Assembly (NCBI RefSeq): GCF_020567425.1
Contig: NZ_JAJCVJ010000001.1
Coordinates: forward strand, 1,240,001 to 1,304,000
Direction: 5' to 3'
From: Salinirubrum litoreum
Lineage (GTDB): Archaea; Halobacteriota; Halobacteria; Halobacteriales; Haloferacaceae
DNA length: 64,000 nt
This document shows positions 43,140-52,181 of this stretch, one piece after another. The notes under the pieces are model-generated. The model saw only the letters and a program-made list of their open reading frames with translations, had not been told where the DNA came from and searched no databases. Position 1 is the stretch's first letter. Each line of letters opens with the position of its first letter. The translations under genes and the position numbers were made by a program.

Positions 43140-45032
43140 ATGAAGCTAGTGCCGGACACCAGCGCGGTCATCGACGGGCGCGTGTCCGAGCGGATCGAGG
43201 ACGGCGAGTACGACGGGGCGACGGTGCTCGTCCCGGAGGCGGTCGTCTCCGAACTCGAATCGCAGGCCAACGACGGTCGGGACAGCGGCTGGGAGGGACT
43301 CGAAGAACTCCAGCGACTCGTCGAGTTCGACGAGGCGGGAACGGTGACGGTCGAGTACGTCGGCCGGCGACCCTCCGGCGGCGAGAGGGGTGCGGCCCAC
43401 GAGGGCGACATCGACGCGCTCATCCGCGACCTGTCGGCCGACCACGACGCGACGCTGTTGACCTCCGACGTGGTGCAGGCCGAGGTCGCCCGCGCGAAGG
43501 GACTCCCGGTCGACTACGTCGAACCGCGCGGTCGCGTGAAGGAGACGCTCGCAATCGAGGAGTTCTTCGACGAGGGGACGATGTCGGTCCACCTGAAGGT
43601 CGGCGCGAAGCCCCGCGCCAAGCGTGGCTCGATCGGCGACATGCACTACCAGGTGATCGACGAGACTGTCTCGACCGAGGCGGACCTGAAAGAGTGGGCC
43701 CACGACATCGAGGAGTCGGCGCGGGGCCACCCCGACGGCTTCGTCGAACTCGACGAACCGGGCATGACCATCGTCCAGTTCCGGGACTTCCGGATCGCGG
43801 TCGCCCGCCCACCGTTCTCGGACGCCCTGGAGATCACGGCAGTTCGGCCCATCGTCAAGACCGACATGGAGGAGTACGAGTTCGCCGGCGAGTTGAAAGA
43901 GCGACTCGCCGACCGCCAGCGCGGCGTCCTCATCTCCGGTGCGCCGGGGGCCGGGAAGTCCACCTTCGCGCAGGCGGTCGCGGAGTTCCTCGCGGACTCC
44001 GACTACTCGGTGAAGACGATGGAGAAACCGCGGGACCTGCAGGTCGGCCCGGACATCACGCAGTACACCGCCCTCGGCGGGCGGATGGAGAAGACGGCCG
44101 ACTCCCTCCTCCTCGTCCGGCCGGACTACACCATCTACGACGAGGTCCGCAAGACCGACGACTTCGAGGTGTTCGCCGACATGCGCCTCGCGGGTGTCGG
44201 GATGGTCGGTGTCGTCCACGCGACGCGAGCAATCGACGCGCTCCAGCGACTCGTCGGGCGTGTCGAACTCGGCATGATCCCGCAGGTCGTGGACACGGTC
44301 GTCTACATCGAAGCCGGTCAGATCGACACGGTGTACGACGTGAGTACCGAGGTGAAGGTGCCGGAGGGCCTGACGGCCGAGGACCTCGCGCGGCCGGTCA
44401 TCCAGATCTCCGACTTCGAGACCGGTCGCCCGGAGTACGAGATCTACACGTTCAACCGGCAGGTCGTCACGGTGCCACTCGGCGACGAAGACGGCGAGTC
44501 GGAGACCGGCGTCGGCAGGATCGCCAAACAGGAGATCGAACGCGAGATCCGGTCGGTCGCCCGCGGCCACGTCTCGGTCGAACTGAAGGGGCAGAACGAC
44601 GCGGTCGTCTACGTCGACGAGGACGACATCTCCTACGTCATCGGGAAGGGTGGCGGCCGGATCCAAGAGATCGAGAACCGCCTCGGCATCGACATCGACG
44701 TGCGGACCCACAGCGAGAACCCGAGTTTCGGCGGTGCTGGCGGGTCCGGCGGTGCCGGCGGCGGCGCAGGCGGCGCAGGCGGCGCGGGCGCGTCCGGCGG
44801 CCCGGCACGCGAGGGGACGGTCGTCCAGCCGGAGATCACCTCTCGGCACGTCGTCGTCCGGATGGACGACCACGTCGGCGAGACGGTCGAGGTGCGCGCG
44901 GACGGCGAGTACCTGTTCACCGCGACGGTCGGCAGAGGCGGCGACATCCAGGTCTCGCGCGGCAGTGCCATCGCGGACGAGCTGGAGGACGCCGTCGACC
45001 GGAAACAGGAGATCAGAGTCGTCCCGGCCTGA
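43140..45032 (+). CDS. PIN-domain / VirB11-like ATPase / KH-domain protein
   Basis: A 630-residue archaeal protein with three parts. A PIN nuclease-like domain (about 1-130) starts LVPDTSAVIDGRVSE and has TLLTSDVVQAEVARAKG. A secretion-type ATPase (about 190-470) has Walker A SGAPGAGKSTFAQA and a motif VRPDYTIYDEVRKTDDFEVFADMRLAGVGMVGVVHATRA. A KH RNA-binding domain (about 500-630) has the GxxG motif YVIGKGGGRIQEIE. The KH part is interrupted by a stretch of about 24 residues made almost only of Gly, Ala and Ser (near residues 535-558). It is probably an RNA-processing or ribosome-associated ATPase; its role is not settled. Confidence 0.93.
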   Translation: MKLVPDTSAVIDGRVSERIEDGEYDGATVLVPEAVVSELESQANDGRDSGWEGLEELQRLVEFDEAGTVTVEYVGRRPSGGERGAAHEGDIDALIRDLSADHDATLLTSDVVQAEVARAKGLPVDYVEPRGRVKETLAIEEFFDEGTMSVHLKVGAKPRAKRGSIGDMHYQVIDETVSTEADLKEWAHDIEESARGHPDGFVELDEPGMTIVQFRDFRIAVARPPFSDALEITAVRPIVKTDMEEYEFAGELKERLADRQRGVLISGAPGAGKSTFAQAVAEFLADSDYSVKTMEKPRDLQVGPDITQYTALGGRMEKTADSLLLVRPDYTIYDEVRKTDDFEVFADMRLAGVGMVGVVHATRAIDALQRLVGRVELGMIPQVVDTVVYIEAGQIDTVYDVSTEVKVPEGLTAEDLARPVIQISDFETGRPEYEIYTFNRQVVTVPLGDEDGESETGVGRIAKQEIEREIRSVARGHVSVELKGQNDAVVYVDEDDISYVIGKGGGRIQEIENRLGIDIDVRTHSENPSFGGAGGSGGAGGGAGGAGGAGASGGPAREGTVVQPEITSRHVVVRMDDHVGETVEVRADGEYLFTATVGRGGDIQVSRGSAIADELEDAVDRKQEIRVVPA

Positions 45033-45128
45033 GGCGGCCAGAGACTGCGGGCCCGTCCCCGACTCGCTCGTGTGGGGCCGAGCAGGCTCTCCCGGGGTCT
45101 TTTCACACCCTTCGTCGTACCGCAGTCC

Positions 45129-45854
45129 ATGTCACCAGCTACGCCCACCATCGGCGTCCTCGGCGGGATGAGTGCGACCTCGACGGTCGAGTACTACCGC
45201 GAACTGAACAGCCGCGTCAACGACCGACTCGGCGGTCACCACGCCGCAGAGGTCGTGATCCACAGCGTCGACTTCGGCGAGTTCGAGCCACTGATCCAGG
45301 CCGACGAGTGGGGCGAGATCGGCGACCGACTCGCCGACGACGCCGGGCGACTGGAGGCCGCCGGGGCCGACTTCCTGCTGGTGGCGAGGAACACGATGCA
45401 CCGAGTCGCACCAGCCATCGAGGAGGCACTGTCGATCCCGCTGGTCCACATCGTGGACGTGACCGCCGACGCCGCGACCGAGGCCGGACTCGACACGCTC
45501 GGCGTCCTCGGCACCAAGCCGGTGATGGAGGCGAACTTCTACCGGGATCGCTTCGCCGACCACGGGATCGAGGTCGTCGTGCCGGACGCCGCCGGGCGGG
45601 AACTGGTCGACTCGGTGATCTTCGACGAACTGACCCACGGCGTCTTCACCGACGCGTCGCGGGACGACTACCGCGACCTGATGGACGACCTCGTCGACGC
45701 CGGCGCGGAGGGCATCGTCCTCGGCTGTACCGAGATCGGCGAACTCGTCTCGACCGACGACTACGACCGGGTGCCACTGCTGGACACGACCGACCTCCAC
45801 GTCCAGCGCGCGGTCGAGCTACAGCTCGGCGATCGGTCGCTCCCCGAACGGTAA
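45129..45854 (+). CDS. aspartate/glutamate racemase-like protein
   Basis: A 241-residue protein of the Asp/Glu/hydantoin racemase fold. IGVLGGMSATSTVEYYRELN and the C-terminal cysteine motif VLGCTEIGELV are clear. The first catalytic position reads VARNTMHRV, so the Cys that most racemases carry before NT(A/M)H is absent. With only the second Cys it may be a one-sided isomerase, hydrolase or lyase rather than a classical racemase. The ATG at 45129 begins the domain. Confidence 0.88.
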   Translation: MSPATPTIGVLGGMSATSTVEYYRELNSRVNDRLGGHHAAEVVIHSVDFGEFEPLIQADEWGEIGDRLADDAGRLEAAGADFLLVARNTMHRVAPAIEEALSIPLVHIVDVTADAATEAGLDTLGVLGTKPVMEANFYRDRFADHGIEVVVPDAAGRELVDSVIFDELTHGVFTDASRDDYRDLMDDLVDAGAEGIVLGCTEIGELVSTDDYDRVPLLDTTDLHVQRAVELQLGDRSLPER

Positions 45855-45884
45855 GTCGCCGAAACGCGGCGACGGACGGCCGAC

Positions 45885-46595
45885 TCAAGCTACGTCCACG
45901 AACCGGCCGTCGACCAACTTCGGCACGACCTCGTGTGCGTCGAAGTCGGTGATCCGGTCGTCCAGATCGGCCCGGCGCGTCGGGTGGGCGTCGGCGTGGT
46001 AGGCGTCACCCTTCGCGGTCGGCAGCTCTCGGCGGAAGACCGTCTCCTCGGCGTTCGTCAGGCCGACGTCGGCGATCTGCCGGCCGATCCGGATCGCGCC
46101 GATGTGGTCCTCGACGGCGATGTCGCCCTTGTAACCGGCGCTGACGAGGTAGGTGTCGCGGTCGGGGAGGTGGTCGCCCAGTGCCTCGGCGTTCGTCGTC
46201 GACCCGAGGTAGACCGACACGTCGTCGCGGTCGCCGGCACCGCGCTCTCTGAGTCGGTTCACCGCACGGCCGCCGTTCGTCGAGGTCATCGCGGCGTGGC
46301 GGCCCTCGGCGTCGAGACCCCGGACGAACGTCGGCGAGTTGTGGAAGTCGTAGTCGCCGGCCGCGTCGTAGTCGGGGTCGTGGTCGCCGCCGGCCAGCGA
46401 GTCCGGGCGGTCCTCGCGGAAGGCGAGCGTGTCCTCTCTCTCGGCGACGACCGTCAGCGACGCGAGGCCGTCGGCGAACAGTTCGACCACGGTGGTCGAG
46501 AAGAAGATCACGTCGATGACGACGTAGTCGCCCGGCGGGAGGTCGTCCGGAAGTGCCTCACAGCGTTCGACGTGACGGGTCGCCAGCGGTTCCAT
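45885..46595 (-). CDS. 2-phosphosulfolactate phosphatase (ComB)-like protein
   Basis: A 236-residue ComB-family protein. VVIDVIFFSTTVVELFADGL stands where ComB has DVLRATTT. NSPT, the STNGGRAVNRL block and the acidic VSAGYKGDIAVEDHIGA are other family features. ComB acts in coenzyme M synthesis in methanogens; a haloarchaeon has no methanogenesis, so this homologue probably acts on another phosphoester. The ATG at 46595 is preferred to a GTG three codons upstream. Confidence 0.82.
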   Translation of the reverse strand: MEPLATRHVERCEALPDDLPPGDYVVIDVIFFSTTVVELFADGLASLTVVAEREDTLAFREDRPDSLAGGDHDPDYDAAGDYDFHNSPTFVRGLDAEGRHAAMTSTNGGRAVNRLRERGAGDRDDVSVYLGSTTNAEALGDHLPDRDTYLVSAGYKGDIAVEDHIGAIRIGRQIADVGLTNAEETVFRRELPTAKGDAYHADAHPTRRADLDDRITDFDAHEVVPKLVDGRFVDVA

Positions 46596-46713
46596 CGTCC
46601 TCACGTTCGCCGACCTGCGGTAAGCGTCTTGCTACAGCAGACGGTGGTGCGCAGTTCGCCGCCGACAGCGACCGACAGAACGCGTTCGCCGACCGAGGCT
46701 ACCCTCCCGGGAG

Positions 46714-46989
46714 TCACTCGGCACAACAAGCTTCGGTGCCGCCGTCCGCCTCCGCCTTCGGTTCGGTGAGTTCGTAGAGATTCTGTCGCGCGTCGGCGAA
46801 GTACACGTCCTCGTCGACGATGCCGATCCCTTCGAGTCGTTCGAGCGCGTAGCGCACCGTCCGTGCCGACAGCATCGACTCCTCGACGATTCCCTTCTGT
46901 GTCAGTGGTCCGTTGTACTCCAGAACCTTGAAAACGAGTTTCGCACTCGGTGGGAGGTCGTCCAGACTCTCCCCGTCTGTTCCAGCCAT
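46714..46989 (-). CDS. winged-helix DNA-binding protein
   Basis: A 91-residue winged-helix protein: PPSAKLVFKVLEYNGPLTQKGIVEE, then recognition segment SARTVRYALERLEGIGIVDED and a wing ending LYELT. A Cys-Cys pair (ACCAE) closes the protein and might bind metal or sense redox state. A TATA box (CTTTAAGCC on the minus strand, near 47016) fits the ATG at 46989. Targets are unknown. Confidence 0.88.
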   Translation of the reverse strand: MAGTDGESLDDLPPSAKLVFKVLEYNGPLTQKGIVEESMLSARTVRYALERLEGIGIVDEDVYFADARQNLYELTEPKAEADGGTEACCAE

Positions 46990-47190
46990 CGTTACGAATC
47001 GAAACAGCCCACGGGCTTAAAGATTGATACCCGCTGGCACGGAGCGTCTGTCCGATGTCAGATTCGAGGCGCGGGTGGTGGACGGCTGTCGCGTCGGCTG
47101 TCGGCGTCGACCGACACCTCGTCGAGACGGACGGACGACGGCGAGTCGCCAAGCGAACGCCTTTTGACGCAGGGTGCCGCACCGTGGAGT

Positions 47191-47505
47191 ATGGCAACCG
47201 AAACAGAGCAGGGGCTGTCGGGCCACCTGCGCGGTGTCACGGTCACGACGCTCGCCTGTCTGGCGGGTGTGATCGCGGCACTCGTGTCCGGGGTCGTCCT
47301 CGGGACGACGGCCGAGGCCGCCCAGAGCACCCTCGGAGTGGTGATCGTCGGCGGGTTCGTCGTCCTCCAGTTCCCGATCCTCCGGGTGCTCGGCGTGGAC
47401 GTACAGGACTTCTCGGCGAAAGACTACATCTACGTGGCCTTCATGACGGTCACGCTCTGGTTCATCGCGTACACCATCCTCCTGACGAGCGGTGTCCAGC
47501 TGTAA
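47191..47505 (+). CDS. EMC6-like small membrane protein
   Basis: A 104-residue protein with three membrane helices (about 16-38, 46-68 and 77-101) and the polar link DVQDFSAKDYIYVAF before the third. The size, topology and place before ABCE1 match proteins annotated in haloarchaea as EMC6-like, distant relatives of the eukaryotic membrane-insertion subunit. The family call is from memory of that pattern. It is 2 nt from the rli gene, so the two form an operon. Confidence 0.75.
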   Translation: MATETEQGLSGHLRGVTVTTLACLAGVIAALVSGVVLGTTAEAAQSTLGVVIVGGFVVLQFPILRVLGVDVQDFSAKDYIYVAFMTVTLWFIAYTILLTSGVQL

Positions 47506-47507
47506 CC

Positions 47508-49322
47508 ATGGCGGACGACAGTATCGCGGTCGTCGACCTCGACAGGTGTCAGCCTGACCGCTGTAGCTACGAGTGTTCGAACTACTGCCCGCCGAACCGC
47601 ACGGGCAAGGAGTGCATCACGCTGCGTGGCGAGGACGCCGACGTCGGTGAACCGGACCAGATCCACATCTCCGAGGAGATCTGTCTCGGCGAGACCTGCG
47701 GCATCTGCGTCGAGAAGTGTCCCTTCGACGCCATCGAGATCATCAACCTCCCCTCCGAGTTGGAAGAGGACCCCGTCCACCGCTACGGCGACAACGCGTT
47801 CGCGCTGTACGGCCTGCCGGTCCCGGAACCGGGGTCGGTGACGGGCATCCTCGGGCCGAACGGCATCGGGAAGACCACGGCGGTTCGGGCGCTGGCCGGC
47901 GAGATGATCCCGAACCTCGGGCAGTGGAGCGAGGAAGCGAACTGGGACGCGGTGCTAGATCGGTACCGTGGCTCGGAGCTTCAGAACTACATCCGGCGCG
48001 TGATGGACGGCGACGTGACCGTCGCCCGCAAGCCGCAGTACGTCGACCAGATCCCCAAGCAGTTCGACGGCAACACCCGGCAACTGCTCGAACGAACCGA
48101 CGAACGCGGCGCGCTGGACGAACTCGTCGACCGCCTCTCGATCCGGGCGGTGCTGGATCAGAACATCGACAACCTCTCGGGCGGGGAGCTCCAGCGTGTC
48201 GCGCTGGCGGCGACGCTCGCACGGGACGCCGACTTCTACTTCCTCGACGAGATCACGCCGTACCTCGACATCGGCCAGCGCGTGACCGCCGCGCGACTCA
48301 TCCAGGAACTCGCCGAGGACGGCGACCGGTCGATGCTGGTCGTCGAACACGACCTCGCCGTGCTCGATCTGCTGGCGGACACGCTCCACGTCGCCTACGG
48401 TGAACCCGGCGCGTACGGTGTCGTCACGTCGCCCAAGTCCACGAAGAACGGCATCAACGAGTACCTGAACGGCTACCTGAACAACGAGAACATGCGCATC
48501 CGGCCGAGCGCGATCGAGTTCGAGGAGCACGCGCCCCGCGAGAGCGCGAAGGGTACGCCCCTGCTGGACTACCCCGACCTCGAACACTCCTACGGCGAGG
48601 GCGAGTTCTCGTTGTCTGTCGAGGGCGGCACCATCTACCACTCGGAGGTACTGGGCATCGTCGGCCCGAACGGGATCGGGAAGTCCACGCTCGCACAGTT
48701 GTTCACCGGCGATCTGGAGCCGGACAATGGCGAACTCGACTTCCTCGTGGACATCGCCTACAAGCCGCAGTACATCCAGATCGACCAGCCGATGCGCGTC
48801 GACACGTTCCTCTCGTCGATCACCGACGACTTCGGCTCCTCCTACTGGAACACCGAGGTCGCCCAGCCGCTCCAACTGGAGCGCATCATGGAACAGCAAC
48901 TGACGGACCTCTCGGGCGGGGAGCGCCAGCGCGTCGCCATCGCCGCCTGCCTCTCGGAGGACGCCGACCTCTACCTGCTGGACGAACCGTCGGCGCACCT
49001 CGACGTCGAACAGCGCGTCCGCGCGACTTCGGCCATCCGGCGGTACGCCGAGAACCACGACGCGACCGTGATGGTCATCGACCACGACATCTACATGATC
49101 GACCTGCTGGCGGACCGCCTGATGGTCTTCGACGGCGAACCCGCAGTCGAGGGGCACGCCTCGACGCCACAGGAGATGCGCGCCGGCATGAACGACTTCC
49201 TCGCCGACCTGGAGGTCACCTTCCGCCGCGACGAGCGGACCGGCCGACCCCGGATCAACAAGCCGGGGAGCCAACTCGACCGCAAGCAGAAGCGCGAGGG
49301 CGAGTACTACTACGCGCCCTGA
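47508..49322 (+). CDS. rli: ribosome recycling ATPase ABCE1/RLI
   Basis: A 604-residue ABCE1, which splits ribosomes after termination. Two N-terminal Fe-S clusters are marked by CQPDRCSYECSNYC and CLGETCGICVEKCP. The first ATPase domain has GPNGIGKTTA, LSGGELQRVALA and DEITPYLDIGQR. The second has GPNGIGKSTLAQ, LSGGERQRVAIA and DEPSAHLDVEQR, then the hinge. The ATG at 47508 follows the EMC6-like stop by 2 nt. The gene ends 13 nt inside the convergent membrane gene. Confidence 0.98.
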   Translation: MADDSIAVVDLDRCQPDRCSYECSNYCPPNRTGKECITLRGEDADVGEPDQIHISEEICLGETCGICVEKCPFDAIEIINLPSELEEDPVHRYGDNAFALYGLPVPEPGSVTGILGPNGIGKTTAVRALAGEMIPNLGQWSEEANWDAVLDRYRGSELQNYIRRVMDGDVTVARKPQYVDQIPKQFDGNTRQLLERTDERGALDELVDRLSIRAVLDQNIDNLSGGELQRVALAATLARDADFYFLDEITPYLDIGQRVTAARLIQELAEDGDRSMLVVEHDLAVLDLLADTLHVAYGEPGAYGVVTSPKSTKNGINEYLNGYLNNENMRIRPSAIEFEEHAPRESAKGTPLLDYPDLEHSYGEGEFSLSVEGGTIYHSEVLGIVGPNGIGKSTLAQLFTGDLEPDNGELDFLVDIAYKPQYIQIDQPMRVDTFLSSITDDFGSSYWNTEVAQPLQLERIMEQQLTDLSGGERQRVAIAACLSEDADLYLLDEPSAHLDVEQRVRATSAIRRYAENHDATVMVIDHDIYMIDLLADRLMVFDGEPAVEGHASTPQEMRAGMNDFLADLEVTFRRDERTGRPRINKPGSQLDRKQKREGEYYYAP

Positions 49323-50050
49323 TCGTCCGACTGCGCGACAGTCTCCTCGTCTCTTTCCCTCTTTTCGGCCGGCTCCCGCCACAGATCGACGCCGAGAACG
49401 ACCAGCCCCGCGACGGTCGGCAGGACGACCAGTAGGCCGCCACCGGTCGGTAACTCGACGAAGGTAGCGAGGACGACGAGTAGGAGTGTCGCGAGTGGGA
49501 CGACGACCAGCGTGACACCCAGTCGACGCCGGCCCCGCCGGAGGTAGCCGATCCCCCAGAACGCGCCGGCGACGATCACCAGCAGGCCCGCGAGCAGGCC
49601 GCCGAGGACGGCGACCGTGACCACCAGCGCGCCGATGACGTCCGGTTCCCCCCCGGAGAGGCTCCCCGTGCCTGCGAGCAGCAGACCCACGAACAGGAGC
49701 ATCGCGGCACCGAAGGCGGTCAGCCCGCCGGCCACGTCGTGCCAGTGTCCCTCGCTCCGGTCTCGGCGCAGGAGGCCGACGACCGCCGCGAACACGCCCA
49801 GCAGTGCGAGCACGGCGAGCACCGGAACCACGACGCGCTGGACCCACAGCCCGCTGAACAGCGGGGGGTCGAAGACGTAGGAGTCGCCGGGCGGGCCGCG
49901 GTAGAGCCGCCCCGGCACGCCGGCGAAGAACAGACAGAGTCCGCCGACGATGGCCAGCGCGCCGGTGAGGCGGTCGACGCGCTCCGGTTCGGTCGGTGCG
50001 CTCGAGTCGGCCGAGTCGGTCGATGCGCTCGATGCGGCCGATTCAGCCAT
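49310..50050 (-). CDS. multi-helix membrane protein
   Basis: A 246-residue protein with about six membrane helices between residues 28 and 216. It has a Ser/Ala/Asp-rich N-terminus and a charged C-terminal tail (REPAEKRERDEET). No known motif is seen. Its start overlaps the stop of the PQQ-repeat gene by 8 nt, so the two are co-expressed. Its 3' end overlaps the end of rli on the other strand. Confidence 0.82.
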   Translation of the reverse strand: MAESAASSASTDSADSSAPTEPERVDRLTGALAIVGGLCLFFAGVPGRLYRGPPGDSYVFDPPLFSGLWVQRVVVPVLAVLALLGVFAAVVGLLRRDRSEGHWHDVAGGLTAFGAAMLLFVGLLLAGTGSLSGGEPDVIGALVVTVAVLGGLLAGLLVIVAGAFWGIGYLRRGRRRLGVTLVVVPLATLLLVVLATFVELPTGGGLLVVLPTVAGLVVLGVDLWREPAEKRERDEETVAQSDDQGA

Positions 50051-51329
50051 CGAAACCGCCCCCCAGCGCGAGAACGCGCCCGTCCTCGTCGGTCAGGACG
50101 ACCGCCCCGTCGAGGATGGCGGGCGGGAGGACGCGGCTCCGGCCGCCGAGCCCCCACAGCGCGTCGCCGAAGCCGGCGGTGAACGCGACGAGACTCGGTG
50201 CCACGTCGTCGATGCCGGCCGACCCTTCGAGGACGAGTACGTGGTCGTCGGTGCCGGCCGGGACCGTCGCGTCGCCGAGCGCAGAGCACCAGCGCGGCGT
50301 CGGTTTCCCGTCGGTGCGGTCGAACGCGAAGGCGGCGTCGCCGGACTCGCCCGGTCGTTCCGCGAGGTAGAGCGTGTCGGGCGTGACGACCGGCGACGAG
50401 AGACCGCGCCCGCTTCCGCGGTCGATCAGCCAGCGTCGCGTGCCGTCGTCGAGTGCGTAGCAGGCGAGGCCGTCGTAGCTCCCGAGGTAGGCGTTCCCGT
50501 CGACGACGACCGGGTAGAAGTCGGCGACGGCCCCGGTTCGCCAGCGTTCCGTGCCGTCTGCGAGGTCGAGTGCCGCGGTGGCGAGCGTCCGCTCGCCGGC
50601 CAGCCCCTGTGCCTGCAGGACCACCACGCCGTCGCCGACGGCCGGGAGCGAGCGTCCGCCGCCGACCGTGGCGGTCCACCGTTCGGTGCCGTCGCTCGCG
50701 TCGAGAGCGACCGTCTCCCGGTCCGTGTCGAGGACGACGGTCCCGTCGACGACGACGGGGATGCCGACCGGCGCGTCCGCCGCGTAGCGCCAGCGTTCGG
50801 TGCCGTCGGCGAGCGCGAGGGCGACGAGTTCGCTCCGGCCGGCGACGAAGACGGTGTCGCCGCCGACGACCGGGGGAGCTATCTCCTCGTCGTAGCCGTG
50901 GGTCGGCGGGACGGACGCCGGCGAGACGGCGTCGGTCGTCCAGACCTGCGTGCCGTCCCGGAGGTCGAGTGCGGTGACGCCCGCGCCGGTCGAGACGAAC
51001 ACGCGGCCGCCGGCGACGACCGGCGAACTCGCCTCGTAGAAGACCTCGTTCACGGGTGCGGTCGGTGGGGTCGCCTGCCACCGGACCGCGACCGAGTCGG
51101 TCGGAATCGCGCCTTCGGGCGTGTAGCCCGCGTTGCCGGGGTCGTAGCGCGGGGCGGGCCAGTCGCCGGCCGGAACCGAGTCGAAGCCTGCGGGGTCGCT
51201 CGGTCGGCGGACCGAGGCGTCCGGGTCGGGGTCGTCCGAATCCGGGCAGGAGGAGGAACAGCCCGCGAGTCCGGCGACCGTGCCGGTCGCGAGGAGCGCG
51301 AGCACGTCGCGTCTCTGGAGGGACTGCAT
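50043..51329 (-). CDS. PQQ-repeat beta-propeller lipoprotein
   Basis: A 428-residue protein with a Tat-type lipoprotein signal: RRDVLALLATGTVAGLAGC, with the lipobox Cys at about residue 24. A beta-propeller of PQQ-type repeats follows, each with a motif such as TALDLRDGTQVW, VALALADGTERWRY, VALDASDGTERW and ALDLADGTERW. Such proteins sit outside the membrane and act as scaffolds or bind quinone cofactors. Here the downstream membrane protein is its likely partner. Confidence 0.9.
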   Translation of the reverse strand: MQSLQRRDVLALLATGTVAGLAGCSSSCPDSDDPDPDASVRRPSDPAGFDSVPAGDWPAPRYDPGNAGYTPEGAIPTDSVAVRWQATPPTAPVNEVFYEASSPVVAGGRVFVSTGAGVTALDLRDGTQVWTTDAVSPASVPPTHGYDEEIAPPVVGGDTVFVAGRSELVALALADGTERWRYAADAPVGIPVVVDGTVVLDTDRETVALDASDGTERWTATVGGGRSLPAVGDGVVVLQAQGLAGERTLATAALDLADGTERWRTGAVADFYPVVVDGNAYLGSYDGLACYALDDGTRRWLIDRGSGRGLSSPVVTPDTLYLAERPGESGDAAFAFDRTDGKPTPRWCSALGDATVPAGTDDHVLVLEGSAGIDDVAPSLVAFTAGFGDALWGLGGRSRVLPPAILDGAVVLTDEDGRVLALGGGFDG

Positions 51330-51451
51330 TCGAACGTTGTGGTCGACGTGGGAGGTGAAAAAGGTAGAGCCTGAGTCGGACTCCGTTACTGCGCTCGTAC
51401 TATGAGCCGCAGACTGGAACTGTACAGTAGCGCAAACCGCGACAACATCGA

Positions 51452-52165
51452 CACCGCTACGATTGCTAGCGCGGCCACCAGCGGAACCGCGACAGCATCA
51501 GCACCGCAACCGCGACAGCACCGCACCTCGAACCTCCCCAACCTCGCGGGGCGCTCCACACCGCGCGCCCCGCTCCCTCGCGCGTTTCTCGCGCGCCGAC
51601 CGCAACCGCACTGCGACACCCGAGTTGAGAATGTTGCTCACGTCACACCCACCAGTCGAGTGGGCTGGCGCGACACCTCGGCGACGGAGGGCCGCCTCGG
51701 GCACCACACCTCGGCGGCGTGGGGCCGCCTCGGGCGAGCCTCGTGTCGCGCACTTCGGCGGGATGCACCCGCCTCAGGCAAGCCGACGGTCGCAGGGAGG
51801 CTATCGCTGAAACCGACTGGTCCACCGAGAGTTGCACGATGGATCGCAGGTTCACCGGGTGGGACTGAAAGGGGCCGCGTTCTCGATCCACCTCCGACGA
51901 CGTAAGCAGAGCGAGAGCGAAGCTCTCGCGCCAGCAGTCGGGCGACTCCCGTGTCGCCCGACAACACTGGACTGAACGAGGGCGCGGAGCGAAGCGACGC
52001 GTCCTCGTGAAGGAAGCGCGCAACGAGTCGCAGGTGGTCGAGAACGCGGGGGCTTTCACCCCTCGTCGTCCGCGACCGATCCGTCCGAGTTGTCTGTGAG
52101 AGATTCGATAGAAGTGTCTCCAACCGACCCACCCGAGTTCACACCGACGATTCCGAGAAGAACCA
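51452..52165 (+). repeat. dispersed hairpin element, copy C (full)
   Basis: All modules are present: boundary palindrome CCGCTACGATTGCTAGCGC (51454-51472), GAC/CGC-rich tract, conserved flank (51524-51546) and hairpin GCGGGGCGC (51546-51554) / GCGCCCCGC (51565-51573). After these come the extended ACCAGTCG-to-CGACTGGT segment from 51651 and clamp arms TGAAAG-GGG-CCGCGTTCTCGA (51866-51886) and TCGAGAACGCGG-GGG-CTTTCA (52038-52058). Internal hairpins include GCGAGAGC/GCTCTCGC and TCGGGCGAC/GTCGCCCGA. A degenerate tail ends near 52165. It fills the gap between the PQQ lipoprotein and lipA. Confidence 0.8.
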
Positions 52166-52181
52166 CCCCGCCACCGCACCG

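Noticed and set aside
51402-51905. Plus-strand frame beginning MSRRLELYSS at the start of copy C
   Set aside because: After a few codons it only translates the repeat tract and hairpins. The same DNA in other copies lacks an equivalent start.
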